DNA of 64,000 nt from Bolinopsis microptera. Its lineage: Eukaryota > Ctenophora > Tentaculata > Lobata > Bolinopsidae. This document shows, one piece after another, positions 47,301-55,994 of the stretch. The DNA is taken from NCBI RefSeq assembly GCF_026151205.1, contig NC_087078.1, forward strand, positions 11,108,175 to 11,172,174. Reading direction: 5' to 3'. The notes beneath the pieces are model-generated. The model was not told where the DNA came from and made no database searches. It saw only the letters and a program-made list of their open reading frames with translations. A program made the position numbers and the translations under genes. Position 1 is the first letter of the stretch. The number at the start of each line of letters is the position of its first letter.

Positions 47301-49701
47301 TTTACAGCTCTTTTCGGCCAGCCGAATTTTTCTCAGCTCTGTAAAGATATATTTTATAATTTAAACTGAAATGAGTCAGTAATGGTGTACAAAAAAAAGT
47401 TGTCCAAGAAATAGTGTCCCACAAGTTTCTTTGGATAACCGCCATCAAAACCCTGATCCCAGTATAACTTTAGTGCTCGACTTTGCGGACGTGAATAGTG
47501 ACTACGACGAGTGCGGATGTAAAGTGGTAGCATGTGAGTACACCCTCTTCAGGACAACTGTCACAGCCACTCCCATACCTGACACGGAGATTCAGTACAA
47601 GCTTAATGCGTGGAAGCATCCCAGAAACTTTCACAAGTGAGTAAAATAGTCCCAGAAACATTCACAAGTGAGTAAAATAATTCCAGAAACATGTACAGGG
47701 GTCAGGTGAGTATAGTGAAAGTCAAACACAAGAAAACATTTTGTTTCGTTATGCAAATTTTAATGATAAGTAACGTTATTCATAAAGAAAATAAAAAAAC
47801 TCCAAATAAAGAACAAATTTACGAGAAAAGTCCTTATAGATTTTACAGAGATTTGAAGATTGATCAATATTAATTGCAAGTATCATAGGAGAGGTCACAT
47901 TAGTCTTCATCATTTGGCTTTATCATCTGTCTCTATCATCTTATCGCAGTCTTGTAAGCTTGTATACTCTATTTCCCGGATTTCCCATATCTGCAGAGAG
48001 ATGGTTGTTTCTTGCATAACAGATCTCCGAGCGCAGTCCCACCATTACCACTGTCATATGTAAAAACATCCACTTCTACCTTTTTATCCTGACTTCCTCC
48101 TCCCTTATTTTGTCTTTTTCTGCAGGCCGGTAATTTGGGGAATCTTTTGCATTTCCAACTTTTAGCCGTTACCGAAATGGTGAGTAGGAGTAAAATACCC
48201 ATTAACAGTAGCAACAGTGACAATCGCTTAACCATAATTTGCTGGAAAATTTGCAAGGATTACAAACGCAAAGATTTTCAGAATAATCAGGATTTTAGCT
48301 TTAAGGACTAAAAGGATTCTCCTGATAGAAGCAATGGTGAACGCCGTCTTCGACACCTAATCTTATACGATTTCTTTTCTTCAGATCACGGCAGATATAA
48401 ACCAAAACTAAACACTAAACAGAACTGTAGAATAATGTTTAGTTGCACTCAAATTATGGTTATGTTATCATCCTCCCTCTTCTTCTACAATTGTGATGTG
48501 TCAGTTGTGGTTTCAATGTGGCCATTATATTCTATTCTAATTTTGTGCACATATTAAAATGGAATATGTAGAATGTACATATTATAGTGAAACAAAGGGA
48601 AACCACTATGTGTGAACGTCATACTAGGAGGTGTGATCAATTAAACTAAAACACTGTGACCAAATCTGGTGATTTTCTGGTAAGTACATAATTTATAGTT
48701 GCATATCAGAGCTACTTCAGCTAGTGAGTTATGCCTAATTGAAGGTTAAGACTGAATCTGGAGGAGTCATTTTGGGGTCTGCGAAATAATTTCCACCGAT
48801 ATTTTGTCGAGCTGAACATTTTGCACCCTTTGAACATCCTCGATTTGCTTGAATCTCAAAAATGTGGAGCTGGAGGTCAGATTCACAAGTTTTAATCCGA
48901 CAATTCAGTGGTAGTGGTACTTCAGCTAGTGAGTTATGTCAAATTTAAGGATAAGACTGGATCTGGACGAGTCATTTTAGGGGCTACCAAATAATTTCCA
49001 CCGCTATTTTGACGAGCTGAACATCTTGCACCCTTTAAACATCCTTGATTGGATGAGTTCAATATCCTTTATTTTGTTTCTTTTTTAATATCCCGACAAT
49101 CTCCGTAGTACATAATTGGGTGCTGTTTTCAGGTTTAAACGGTTTTCTAACTACACAGCTGACGATCTCGCGTAAGTTAAACTTAACTCGTTTCGCCTCA
49201 TGACACCAAGTTAGAAGTCTTGATAAAAAATGAAAATGTGATATATATTTATTTTGATTTTTTTACAAAACATGAGGTGCAACAAAATATTCTTGTTGCA
49301 GAGAGAACATGGCGAGGGTGGAATTCTTTTTCGGGTCAAGCTCTATAACAAAAGTTGAGGAAATTATCGCTTACGACTTTGACAATTTATTGGGTACGTC
49401 TTACTTACAAATCACTTTTGTCTCTTCTCACATGTACACAGGCTTTAACCCTTACTCGCTTCTTTATAGCAAAAGCTACATTTTGATCCTTTCATCAAGG
49501 ATATAATGTATAATTTCACACTGTTCATCAGGTGACATAGGCGGTGTAATGGGACTATTCCTGGGAGCCAGTGTCTTCACCACCATGGAGTTCTTCACTC
49601 TGCTTATCAACTTATTATCACGTCTGTGGCAGTTGAAGATAGGACCCTGGCTGCACCCGGAGAGGAGGGACAGGGGTGTTATCTCAGGGACAGACCTTTA
49701 G
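35350..49701 (+). CDS. DEG/ENaC-family sodium channel, 16 exons, 799 aa
   Basis: Exons: 35350-35902, 37348-37417, 42924-43041, 43238-43324, 44946-45139, 45192-45342, 45365-45502, 45702-45809, 46175-46287, 46523-46658, 46841-46959, 47170-47270, 47426-47636, 49133-49171, 49302-49393, 49532-49701. All phases agree. The 184-aa N-terminus is long for the family and ends in Arg-Ser repeats. Then come the HG gating motif (ITSAHG, 201-206), TM1 (about 217-240), the post-TM1 motif FPTITACNYNK (266-276), a cysteine-rich extracellular domain (LLDCR, CGC...C blocks), the pre-TM2 segment MARVEFFF, and TM2 with GLFLGAS (GAS selectivity filter, 755-757). Known family members form trimeric, amiloride-sensitive Na+ channels gated by protons, peptides or force. 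The gating stimulus here cannot be read from sequence. Plasma membrane. Introns host a MITE, a LINE, a hAT element and an antisense peptide gene. Confidence 0.93.
35707..35781 (+). repeat. 9-bp coding repeat: Arg-Ser tract in the channel N-terminus
   Basis: Tandem TCTGGAAGG-type units encode SGRSGRSGRSERSERSERS, followed by HKSQRS. It lies in the cytoplasmic N-terminus. The plausible role is phosphorylation-dependent regulation, which is inference. Minus-strand open frames over it are shadows. Confidence 0.85.
36218..36461. mobile_element. hAT-like MITE with internal 10-bp minisatellite
   Basis: In DEG/ENaC intron 1. The ends GGAC..TTTTACCGATACTTGAAATTCGA and the inverse pair as TIRs. Both flanks read GTAACTCG (36210-36217 and 36462-36469), an 8-bp target duplication. 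The interior is a tandem array of GACGCTAGAT on one side and its inverse on the other. Confidence 0.85.
36617..36885. repeat. Degenerate GGCCGTATGGT minisatellite
   Basis: Irregular copies of GGCCGTATGGTGGCCGCTTAGA-like units in two blocks (about 36617-36730 and 36790-36870) of intron 1. Confidence 0.75.
37410..37606 (+). repeat. 14-bp minisatellite made of copied 5' splice sites
   Basis: Exon 2 of the channel ends GTTAG|GTATGT. The unit GTATGTCATGTTAG is then repeated about 13 times with rare variants (TTGG, TTCG), so each unit recreates TTAG|GTATGT. Slippage has evidently multiplied the donor site. Longer degenerate units (GTATGTGATTTAGACCCCA) follow to about 37700. Confidence 0.9.
37849..41178 (-). 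CDS. LINE polyprotein: AP endonuclease, reverse transcriptase, DUF6451-like C-terminus
   Basis: Open for 1109 codons. The likely ATG is near 41145 or further in. Domains in order: endonuclease about 105-370 (STWNVTSL, TETHM, LGDFNARVG, IDHMCIS); reverse transcriptase about 590-880 (NNNRGITL, FIDFKAAFDSI, GTGQGDVQGPPIFN, LDYADDIAG with the catalytic Asp pair); then a C-terminal region with FTYLGAKI and CLRRILRVRW. It copies its own RNA at a nicked target. The GTGQGDVQGPP block in place of the common RQGCLLSP is a subtype found in invertebrate elements. The usual SDH at the end of the endonuclease reads TTH (GADINTTHYLV), so nicking may be impaired. No stop or frameshift was seen, so the insertion is recent. 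The exact clade is unsure (RTE/Nimb-like?). Confidence 0.9.
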   Translation of the reverse strand: MLVSGRSAYFLMSVLPLDRVRRSGKPSTLNQTATETSTVSFNSIIRGGAGGVMTATRQSRKDPSSLMSVCNSRKSRRKHCKYRIPSSDLSFVNRQSSMSNPVNIVKNPLCISTWNVTSLVSNSSKMYQLGKGFDDYGLELLGVTETHMAGSGTQTLDNGAVLVYSGRSDGVRREGVGVVLSKKMKNTLISYTPVSGRVMTARLHSKHINISVTVVYAPTEDAEISLKDSFYKELNDVQSGLPAHDIKIVLGDFNARVGRDTDAHPGVIGKHSYHTESNDNGKRMLDFCTMHQLTIGGTLFEHKDIHKTTWRSPNGNTVTQIDHMCISTRWSHSLLDVRSMRGADINTTHYLVRGYVSIKLKCPQKRKKRVRQPALEHLRDRSKSQEYSNRIAEEYYNNDQEHGNSPLEEQWKKLRDIITDVSFEVLGERGRKKRTEHLSRDTKNLLKERGEIKKKPSTAENRAKYSRINGLVRQNCKRDDNAWAVRVAEELEDAAKQGQQRDVWQKIKSLTNKRVNRSAAVRDKNGTLISDPEAQSHRWAEYFEELLTPAANAVDFSILDQDEKLLSFEYLSNDDEPPSLFEIEEAIKKLKNYKSAGIDEISNEQLKYGSSGLLPWLKDLFETVWKSEDIPNDWRKGIITIIPKKGDLTYCNNNRGITLRSTVSKLFQIVLLKRLSNGLEKLLRENQCGFRRNRSCIDQLYSLHCIIHNCIEFNVPLYINFIDFKAAFDSINRDFIWKAFEHYGLPTKYINVFKAFFRATESAVRVNGELTRWFDVDSGTGQGDVQGPPIFNLVLNWGLELAEKFKNISRGFTLQYRQSSRQPEKCVIDLDYADDIAGMDDTVEGLQETTDNIAKYCGLGGLKMNAKKTEIMVIGKDTSQHPLPENRTIDITVDGNSAKQVTQFTYLGAKITSDGKIDKEISVRIGKATGAFNQLNNIWKNKNISINNKVRIYIAAVLTILTYGCEIWNTTQVQTRRLESFHQYCLRRILRVRWFHRVSNEDVLRRASITALADIITTKRLRWFGHVSRMPEDRLPNYLLEWKPKHGKRSRGKPRKSLNDVFIEDAEQRLDQNGLTIDCMRRLAADRKGWRNVTRRSCIIQSNDAVDAD
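41199..42501 (+). mobile_element. hAT-type element, 1.3 kb, inserted in the LINE
   Basis: The ends TAGGGTTTGCA... and the inverse (TGCAAACCCTA) are TIRs. Both flanks read GTTCGATA (41191-41198 and 42502-42509), an exact 8-bp target duplication. Subterminal repeats of ATCGCCGATAA and its inverse occur at both ends, likely transposase binding sites. It keeps a BED-finger ORF but no catalytic domain, so it is a deletion derivative mobilised in trans, if at all. Confidence 0.93.
41910..42203 (+). CDS. BED-type zinc finger remnant of a hAT transposase, 97 aa
   Basis: The protein starts MSTNEIWKHFTKEGDNVACM and has the BED pattern: aromatic W and F near the start, CxxC (CMQC), then NLWYQLRVKHG supplying the His. 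BED fingers bind DNA at the N-terminus of hAT transposases (ZBED-like). The frame closes after a basic SPKVKRPKNQSL linker, where the RNase-H-like catalytic domain should follow. The product could at most bind element ends. The ATG at 41910 is chosen because the upstream frame begins outside the finger. An unseen intron to a lost 3' part is possible, but the element leaves little room. Confidence 0.8.
   Translation: MSTNEIWKHFTKEGDNVACMQCDKSFLSTTAKRSYTNLWYQLRVKHGIENAAANNDKSSASPKVKRPKNQSLIVSYIEKKTQAEMYSRLAAVEFHFV
43802..44075. repeat. Dispersed repeat, copy 2 (first copy at 18826)
   Basis: It begins TACAGGATGTCCCAAAAGTG and matches 18826-19095 in block order (see that entry). It lies in DEG/ENaC intron 4. 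Confidence 0.6.
45275..45314. repeat. 17-bp perfect inverted repeat inside a channel exon
   Basis: ACACAAATGTTCACTGT (45275-45291) and its exact inverse (45298-45314) are separated by 6 nt. A third, partial copy in rearranged order follows (TTCACTGTAACACAAATGTT). All lie in exon 6 of the DEG/ENaC gene and encode TNVHC..VNICVHCNTNV. Confidence 0.9.
47612..47692 (+). repeat. Duplicated exon end and 5' splice site
   Basis: CCCAGAAACTTTCACAA|GTGAGTAAAATA, the end of exon 13 with its donor, is repeated directly as CCCAGAAACATTCACAA|GTGAGTAAAATA. A third partial CCAGAAACATG follows. Use of the second donor would add about 31 nt and shift the frame. Confidence 0.85.
47969..48235 (-). CDS. Candidate neuropeptide / secreted Cys-peptide precursor, 88 aa, nested antisense
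   Basis: A single intact exon, ATG at 48235, TAG at 47969. Residues 1-24 are a strong signal peptide (basic VKR, then an 18-residue Leu-rich core, SVTA cleavage end). The remainder is short, basic and has four cysteines in two pairs: C29-KRFPKLPA-C38 followed by RKR, and C74-KKQPSL-C81 followed by RYGKSGK. The C-terminus has the amidation signal Gly-Lys (RYG-K), giving an Arg-Tyr-amide end. KK before QPSL could instead be a dibasic cut exposing a pyroglutamate-capable Gln. These are hallmarks of peptide prohormones; processing is inference. It lies antisense in intron 13 of the DEG/ENaC gene, a family that includes peptide-gated channels. It could also be another small secreted Cys peptide. 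I recognise no named homologue. Confidence 0.6.
   Translation of the reverse strand: MVKRLSLLLLLMGILLLLTISVTAKSWKCKRFPKLPACRKRQNKGGGSQDKKVEVDVFTYDSGNGGTALGDLLCKKQPSLCRYGKSGK
48712..49053. repeat. Direct repeat of about 140 bp in DEG/ENaC intron 13
   Basis: 48712-48853 and 48914-49053 share TACTTCAGCTAGTGAGTTATG, AAATAATTTCCACCG and GAGCTGAACAT.TTGCACCCT in order. Confidence 0.8.
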
Positions 49702-49704
49702 TTT

Positions 49705-50860
49705 TGCAAAACAACTCACTATTCTGTGGATAAGGAGATCTTGCAGTTATTTATTGGAGACTATTCAGAGGACTACTCGATAAAGGATAATGTATTATTT
49801 CATCGTGTTATCCATTACTCCTTGCCCATGTAAAAGCGAACTAAACCTTTAGACTTTAGAGTTTAGATGTAGGTAAGAACTAAAAAGCTTAGAGTGTCAA
49901 CAAGAACTTAAAATTGTGAGTTGAACGAAACCTTTCTAATTTAGTAATTGATTTATGATAACCAACGGTTTCGCCTTCGGTTGCATTTAGTACGAAAGAA
50001 TTCCAAACAGTAACAATAGTAATAAACATTAAATCACTTGCGAGAGATTAATTATGGATTTCATTATAAAATCCATCCGAGTTCCGATTTCCAACAAACG
50101 GCTAGTGACCCAGTTTGTTTCGTTGTTAATCGAGCTCTGCGAACTATAATTTAGATATCATTTATTAAGTACCGCCATACTGTTATGCAACGTTTACAAG
50201 CGCTAAAAACTGGACTTTTTTAATCTTTTTAAGCATAATAAAAATATTGAACTTTATTGATTAATGAAAGTTTTGTAATGTATGAACCATTCGACGATCT
50301 TTATGATTATTATCAATCATTTTATCTACTATTAGTATTATATCATTCATCATCAAATATTAATTCTAACTCATCGTCGTTTTCCTCACAAATTGAAAAT
50401 AAAAAACAAGTGTCCTAAAATTGTAATCTTGGAAATTGGAGTCAAATTATATTTTAGGAATTAATTAAATTGAACATGATGAAACTGGAAGAAAAAAATT
50501 AAAGCAATATACAATTTAATTTTGACAACCTGTTGACACATCGGTAATTTTACTGGGCGGCGTTCAGCCTGTCATTCTGCCAAATCTTTATTAATGTTTA
50601 TGAACATTATACTTTATAGCCTGCGGTCCCAGGTTAAGTCGATAAAATAACGAGAGACCACAGGAAATGCGAAGCTAGTTAAAGACTGGGAGTGAAATTT
50701 AAGTCAAAATAACAATGCAGTTAACTTAGACGAGGTTATATCATAAATCAATAACAATAAATTAATCAACACATACAAAAAACGATCCAAAACAAATTAA
50801 GCAATATTAAACAAATTTACCGCCCAATAACCGTCCAATTAACTGCCCATTAACTGGCCG
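49705..50860. other. Intergenic region between convergent genes
   Basis: 3' flank of the channel (plus) and of the sulfotransferase (minus). An AATAAA near 50237 could serve the channel transcript. No gene seen. Confidence 0.5.
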
Positions 50861-50862
50861 TG

Positions 50863-53800
50863 TCAGTCCAGATTATAAATAAACTTCTTAGTAGTTTTAT
50901 CAAAGAAACTGTTGGTAACTCTGTCTACACTGGAACACTCCTCAGCCGAAAGGTGGTTCTCCCAGTCACCAACTTTTCCTTGACGCAAGAAATCAGCACT
51001 GAAATTAAATGTGAAATTAAGTAATACGCTTACATTAGATTGAGTTTAATATTGTAAAATATAATGCCCGAACTGTATAAACACCTGAACTATAAGCTTA
51101 TGAGAGACGGAGCAAGGACATAAAAGATAACGATTAGATGTGTCGCCCGAAATTTTGATGGTTATAAGTTTGTATTTCTTAAGATTTCTGTAAATTTTCA
51201 TACCTGTTAGGCTTACGGCGATGTTCGAAGCGGCTCATGTTGGCATTACTGTCCACCTTCATTCTGTTGAAAGCACAACGCTCTTTAATAGACTCTAGAT
51301 CTTCGTTCGACAAATTTCTCAGTCCCAAAAATCTGTAAATTCAGTAACGATATATCAAATTGGAATCAACGATTCAATTTTATAAGGCATTTCCAAAATT
51401 AAAGTCACACTTGACCAAGATCAATTAAAGAATCCAATCTTCATTCTCAAAATTAGTGCAACCTTACCTGTTCAATTTCATGACAATCTTCTCAAAGTTG
51501 AGGTGCAGAGATTCATAGTCTATGTGAAAGATATCCATGTTGTTCAGGTTTTCAAAGTAGTCTAAAGTATGGCCAAACCATGAACCGTATGGGAGTTTTC
51601 CTTTTGTGAAGAGTTCTACAAACTGAGACAAAGGTTCATTGTACTCGTATGCTCTGATAGAGGAAAGTAATTCAAACAACATATACAAATAAATTTAGCA
51701 ATGTTATTATCTAACCATACAGTTAGATAATAGATACCCTCATAAAATTAACCTAATAATTTAAAATGGTAATAAAGACTAAAAATGTGGGTAAAAACCC
51801 ATTGACAATTCAATAAACAGGCTCTATTCTCTAAGTTTGTTATTTTGTATTGCACCCCTGCGGAGTGCGGCATTACGAAATATAACGGTTATTTCAAGCT
51901 GTACCTATTATTAGTATTACAGTACTAGCAATTTGTTTGACTTCATGGGCCCGCGAGGCGCGACCGTGACCAATGAACTCAGACCACTAAATAGTCTCAA
52001 ATTCCCTTCCTGCAGACCTCATGTCCTCAATCCTCGTAGTCATACTGTTTAGGTAATATAAGGAATGTGCTTTTCACCCTAGTGTTCACCTCCTAATTGT
52101 TGCGGTCTCATGTTGACGGATGTTACTCGTCTAAATTTCTTCGAAGTAGCGCGCGCCGCTTTTTTCTCGAAATGTAGCGCGCCGGGCCAGCTGATCATTA
52201 ACAATGGTCAAGGTCTCATGTAAACAACGAGCAACTCGCCGTTCGCACGTCTTATAATTAGCTGACCTAGCAGATAAGTCCACTACTAAAATAGTCAGCA
52301 GGGAGACTAAAGCTTAAGCAGTGGTGAGGGAAGATTCGAGTTGAGTCTACGATATACAGTATCATACAGTAAAGTTTGATATCCTCAGTATCAGATTAAG
52401 TGATTCCATACCTCTTCTCCACATTAACTCATACTCTCATACTAAAAAACGTTATTTTCCATTCTCTCGCACTAGCCATAATACAGTGCTGTCTTTTGGT
52501 GTGTAGATTCGTGTTGATTATGTGCTCTCTACTACTGCCTTACTTGTGCAATAGGCAGTATCATGCTTGCAGTATCAGTCATGATACAGTAAAACGTAAT
52601 TTTGTCAAAGCTAAAGACCGCGATCCCCCGGCTTCCGCAAGCCAGCGAATAAAGAGATGCCCCAAATAGCTAGTTTATGGAACTGTAAAGTTCCGTAAGA
52701 CCGTTGGACGATTAACCCAGCGACAAACCTATAGTTTCTATTCCATTATTCATCTATTCAACAATAGACCTTGGCCCTTGCTTAGTACAGCTCAATGCTA
52801 TATATAATATCTCAAGACTGTTCATCACGTTTTGAAACAGTTTAACGGTGTGGCTTAACACGTGGCACACGTAGCATAGGTTACACTTGGTAAGGGGAGG
52901 GTGTGATCTAGTTGTAGGCGGGCACAATACAACCTATCTACGTTTTATTTTGCATGCTTCTGAACATCCTTGATTTTCAATCGAATTATATTCGACCTAT
53001 GGGGACAAGTCGGAACATACTCCTTCATCTTCTGATTATCTTGATGGTGGAAAATGATGTTACTATCGCAGGTAAACGTTTGAGAGAACCTTATATTATT
53101 TCAGTCACTATTGATACGTTTCACTGAAGGATTTGTTATAGAAGTGGTAATATAATCCTGAATTTAACAACTGCTCCCTAAGAGTAAGGTCCTTTATAGC
53201 GCTAAACACTCTAAAATGTTTCAGGGAAAGTTGAACCTGCATCAGTGTCCCAAAGCAGCACTCTCGCTTGGAGTGGTAATGCAGAGAAGGCGGAATCTGC
53301 TACTGACGGTGATCTGAAAACAAAATCGCACACTCAGTGTGGATGGAACACTGACTTGTGGTTCAAAATGAAGTTTGATGAAGTCTTCTGCTTCTTTGAA
53401 GTGGTCATCCTCCAGTCCCATCTCAATGATAACGCTTTTCGTATGCAGGACACGAAAGTATTTGTAGTTAACATAGATACAGGAATTGAGAATCTCTGAG
53501 GAGTTCTCAAAATCAGCCCTGTTTTGACTATAGAAGGCCAAACGTATAGAATTCCTTGTCATCTGAACTGTGGCAATGAAGTGAAGCTGACGGTGAGACA
53601 TGACCCTGGCAGCTATGCCGTCAAAGCATGCATTCACATGAAAGAAATAATGGCATTTGGTGCAGGTATGTCAAAAATGCCAAATAATATTTCGGTTTAA
53701 AATCATCAATGATCGGATGTGTACAATATGTTGATCCATCTACAATTAATTTTGTTGAAGAAGAATATGGATTAGCATGGGTACGGTGGTAAAAATGGGA

Positions 53801-55447
53801 GGGATAGTTCAGTACGACTAATTCATTATAACTACTACTGTTTTGGTTTCATTTACAGATTATGTTTCAGATTTAACACAGATATCTTATAAGAAGTCCA
53901 TATCTTCTAGAATGATCGGTGCATACTGCATCATATTATTTTATATCTACTATATAAGTATATAAAGGGAGATGTATATTATTCCACCGCATCTACTCAT
54001 TCAAAGTTAAGGTAACAATTAGTTGGAAATCCGAAATTAAACTAACTTTTACTTACATCAATTAATTAAATCAATTAATCAAATCGATTGATTAAATCAA
54101 TTAATCAAATCAATTAATTAAATCAGTTAATCAAATCAATTAATTAAATCAATTAATTAAATCAATTAATCAAATCAATTAATTAAATCAACTAATTAAA
54201 TCAATCAATCAATCAATTAATTAAATCAATTAATCAAATCAATTAATTAAATCAATTAATCAAATCAAACAATTACTTTAATGAGTACCTATAGCCGGAC
54301 ATATGATGAAAGTAAGAGACCAGAACATCTTTAGGGTTTCTGGTCAGGTAGATGTACTTAGTCTTAGTTCCGGGTCTCCAGGCTAAGTTATTGTATGTTT
54401 CGTGTGTTGTCATAACTCGGGGCGATGTCATAGCGTTAAACTCCTGTGTAAACAAGGGATCAATAGATTTCATCACAAATGACAAAGCAGGTGCATTATG
54501 ATAGCGCTTGCATTAAATTTCAAACATTTCAAATATGCGGAAGGAAAAACCTACGACAAACTAGTGACTAGACGTATTGTGCCTCAATCATATCGAGGTT
54601 AAAAACTGTGCCTTCATTATATGGAGATTGGAGGTTAAGTAACTGTTTACTGTACCTCAATATCTAACAGCTCAATCCAGGGCACTGCCTGGGAAAGGTT
54701 GTTTCTGAGTGAAATCCTGCTGTCCTTGTTCACACCGTTCTTCTCGTAAAGACATTTCAGTATTTGCTGTACCCATAGAGTCCCTGTTTATAAGTTAATT
54801 TATAACTAATTATTGATTTGTTACAAATTATTAATATTGTCCGGTTGATGGTGTTCGACTGAAAATGATTTTTTTGAGGTAATTTAAGGAAGGCAATTGA
54901 AAATTAAAATAATAAATAAAAATTACCAAACAGGTTGCTAACCTGATTTAGGATAGGTAACCAAAATAACATCGTCATCCCTCAGCTCGTAGTTTGATGT
55001 TCTGTGTATCTCGTTGCCGTCTATCAACTGTTAATATGAAGCGTCATATCACTAGTAGCGTCATATCACTATAGTTTACTAAAGACTTGAAACCTCGACT
55101 AAAGTTAACCTTTTTCCACTATTTATATTAGAGTAAAACATATTCAGAGCTCCTAACATGTGATCATGGTTCCCGGTCGAGTTGGAACTTAAACTTTTGT
55201 CAATATTGAGCCTGATGAACGACAGACAAGCATTGACTCACAATTATTTTGGATTTATTTTGGATTTATGAGAACCAGTCCAGCACAGATTTAGTATTAT
55301 TACTATTAGGTATACACTTAATCTAGTGCACGGTTAATAAGCTGACATTTAACATACCGGTGGGTATATCTGTCCACACAGAAAGTTGTGTCTGAACGGC
55401 AGGTTGAGAGGAGGGAACAACCTTTTTATGGGCATATTCCAATCCAT
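50863..55447 (-). CDS. Cytosolic-type sulfotransferase (SULT), 7 exons, 302 aa
   Basis: Minus-strand exons, 5' to 3': 55447-55358, 55027-54943, 54783-54656, 54443-54289, 51653-51468, 51332-51204, 50998-50863. All phases agree and the length is normal for the family. Enzymes of this type move sulfate from PAPS to a hydroxyl or amine of a small molecule in the cytosol. Seen: the 5'-phosphosulfate loop TYPKSGTLW (54-62), a His at 115 in the position of the catalytic base (MTTHE; the usual neighbouring Lys is Thr), the 3'-phosphate motif RNPKDVLVSYFHH (136-148), YGSWFGH, and the C-terminal FLRQGKVGDWENH. No signal peptide or membrane anchor. Intron 4 (2.6 kb) contains a lectin-like gene on the other strand. 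The substrate cannot be inferred. Confidence 0.9.
52236..52435. repeat. Array unit leader, copy 1
   Basis: GCACGTCTTATAATTAGCTGACC...GTGAGGGAAGATTC...ACGATATACAGTATCATACAG recurs at 55995 and 60893. It marks the left edge of each unit of the lectin/sulfotransferase array, about 0.6 kb upstream of each lectin start. It may carry promoter or 5' UTR function; that is inference. Confidence 0.75.
52999..53965 (+). pseudogene. Fucolectin/discoidin-like secreted protein, copy 1, with premature stop
   Basis: Exons 52999-53071 (signal peptide, MGTSRNILLHLLIILMVEND), 53225-53665 (galactose-binding-like domain) and 53859-53965. The domain has ATDGD-type, HTQCGWNTDLWFKMKFDEVF and VKLTVRHDPGSYAVKACIHM stretches that fit the F5/8 type C/fucolectin fold. 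Compared with the intact copy at 61662, the Cys codon of ENLCG is TGA here (53497-53499), which removes the second half of the domain. The splice sites remain good. The last exon would add a hydrophobic tail (IILFYIYYISI). It is nested in the sulfotransferase intron 4 on the opposite strand. It may be a pseudogene, a recoded or truncated protein, or a sequence error. Confidence 0.7.
54057..54272. repeat. AT-rich 12-bp minisatellite, copy 1
   Basis: Tandem AATCAATTAATTA/AATCAATTAATC units in sulfotransferase intron 4, ending just before the donor of exon 4. The paralogous array is at 58893. Confidence 0.9.
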
Positions 55448-55851
55448 GTCGAGTTAAAATGCAGGTGGTTACTGATAACAAAGAAAAATAGACATTAAAT
55501 AAGCTAGTGTTAAAAGTGTAGTGGGCCAAGGTTTTACTTTCAGTTTTAACCCACGCATTATATTGCATATATTGTGTAAACTTTCAGATGCCACTTTGAG
55601 ATCAGACTTTTGGAAGCTTAACTTTTTACAAGTTTTTCGCACAATTAAGTTTACTACCACGAGTTTCTAAAATTTCGTAAGTCAAAATAAATGAACACAT
55701 ATTGCTGAACTTATCAAAAATTCACCTATTTAATCCACCACTCCGACAAACGATAAATCAATGCTGAGCTGGAGGAGGACGCACTCGATGCAGTTGTCCT
55801 GAGCACGCCCTGCCAAACTCACCAAAACGTACCAAAACGTTTTAAATACAA

Positions 55852-55955
55852 TAGGGGGGGGGGGGGTGGTTTCCAAATGATTACGCTAGTGTATTTTTGA
55901 CACAATAGCTATGTGTAAAACTGATAACAGAGGGGTCGGGGGGGGGGGGGGGGTA
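55852..55955. repeat. Two poly-G tracts
   Basis: G runs at about 55853-55866 and 55938-55953. One matching tract occurs in the second unit at about 60787. They lie upstream of the sulfotransferase exon 1. Confidence 0.9.
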
Positions 55956-55994
55956 AAAATTGTTCAAAAAGTGATAACGTAATAATATGTGAAC

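Noticed and set aside
52400-52669. 89-aa plus-strand frame upstream of lectin copy 1
   Set aside because: The paralogous region in unit 3 (about 61060-61310) has indels that break it, although the DNA at its 3' end (GACCGCGATCCCCCGGCTTC) is well conserved. It is more likely UTR or regulatory DNA.
53242-53637. 131-aa minus-strand frame, repeated at 61899-62297
   Set aside because: It is the exact antisense shadow of the lectin domain exon in both copies. Its conservation follows from the plus-strand gene.
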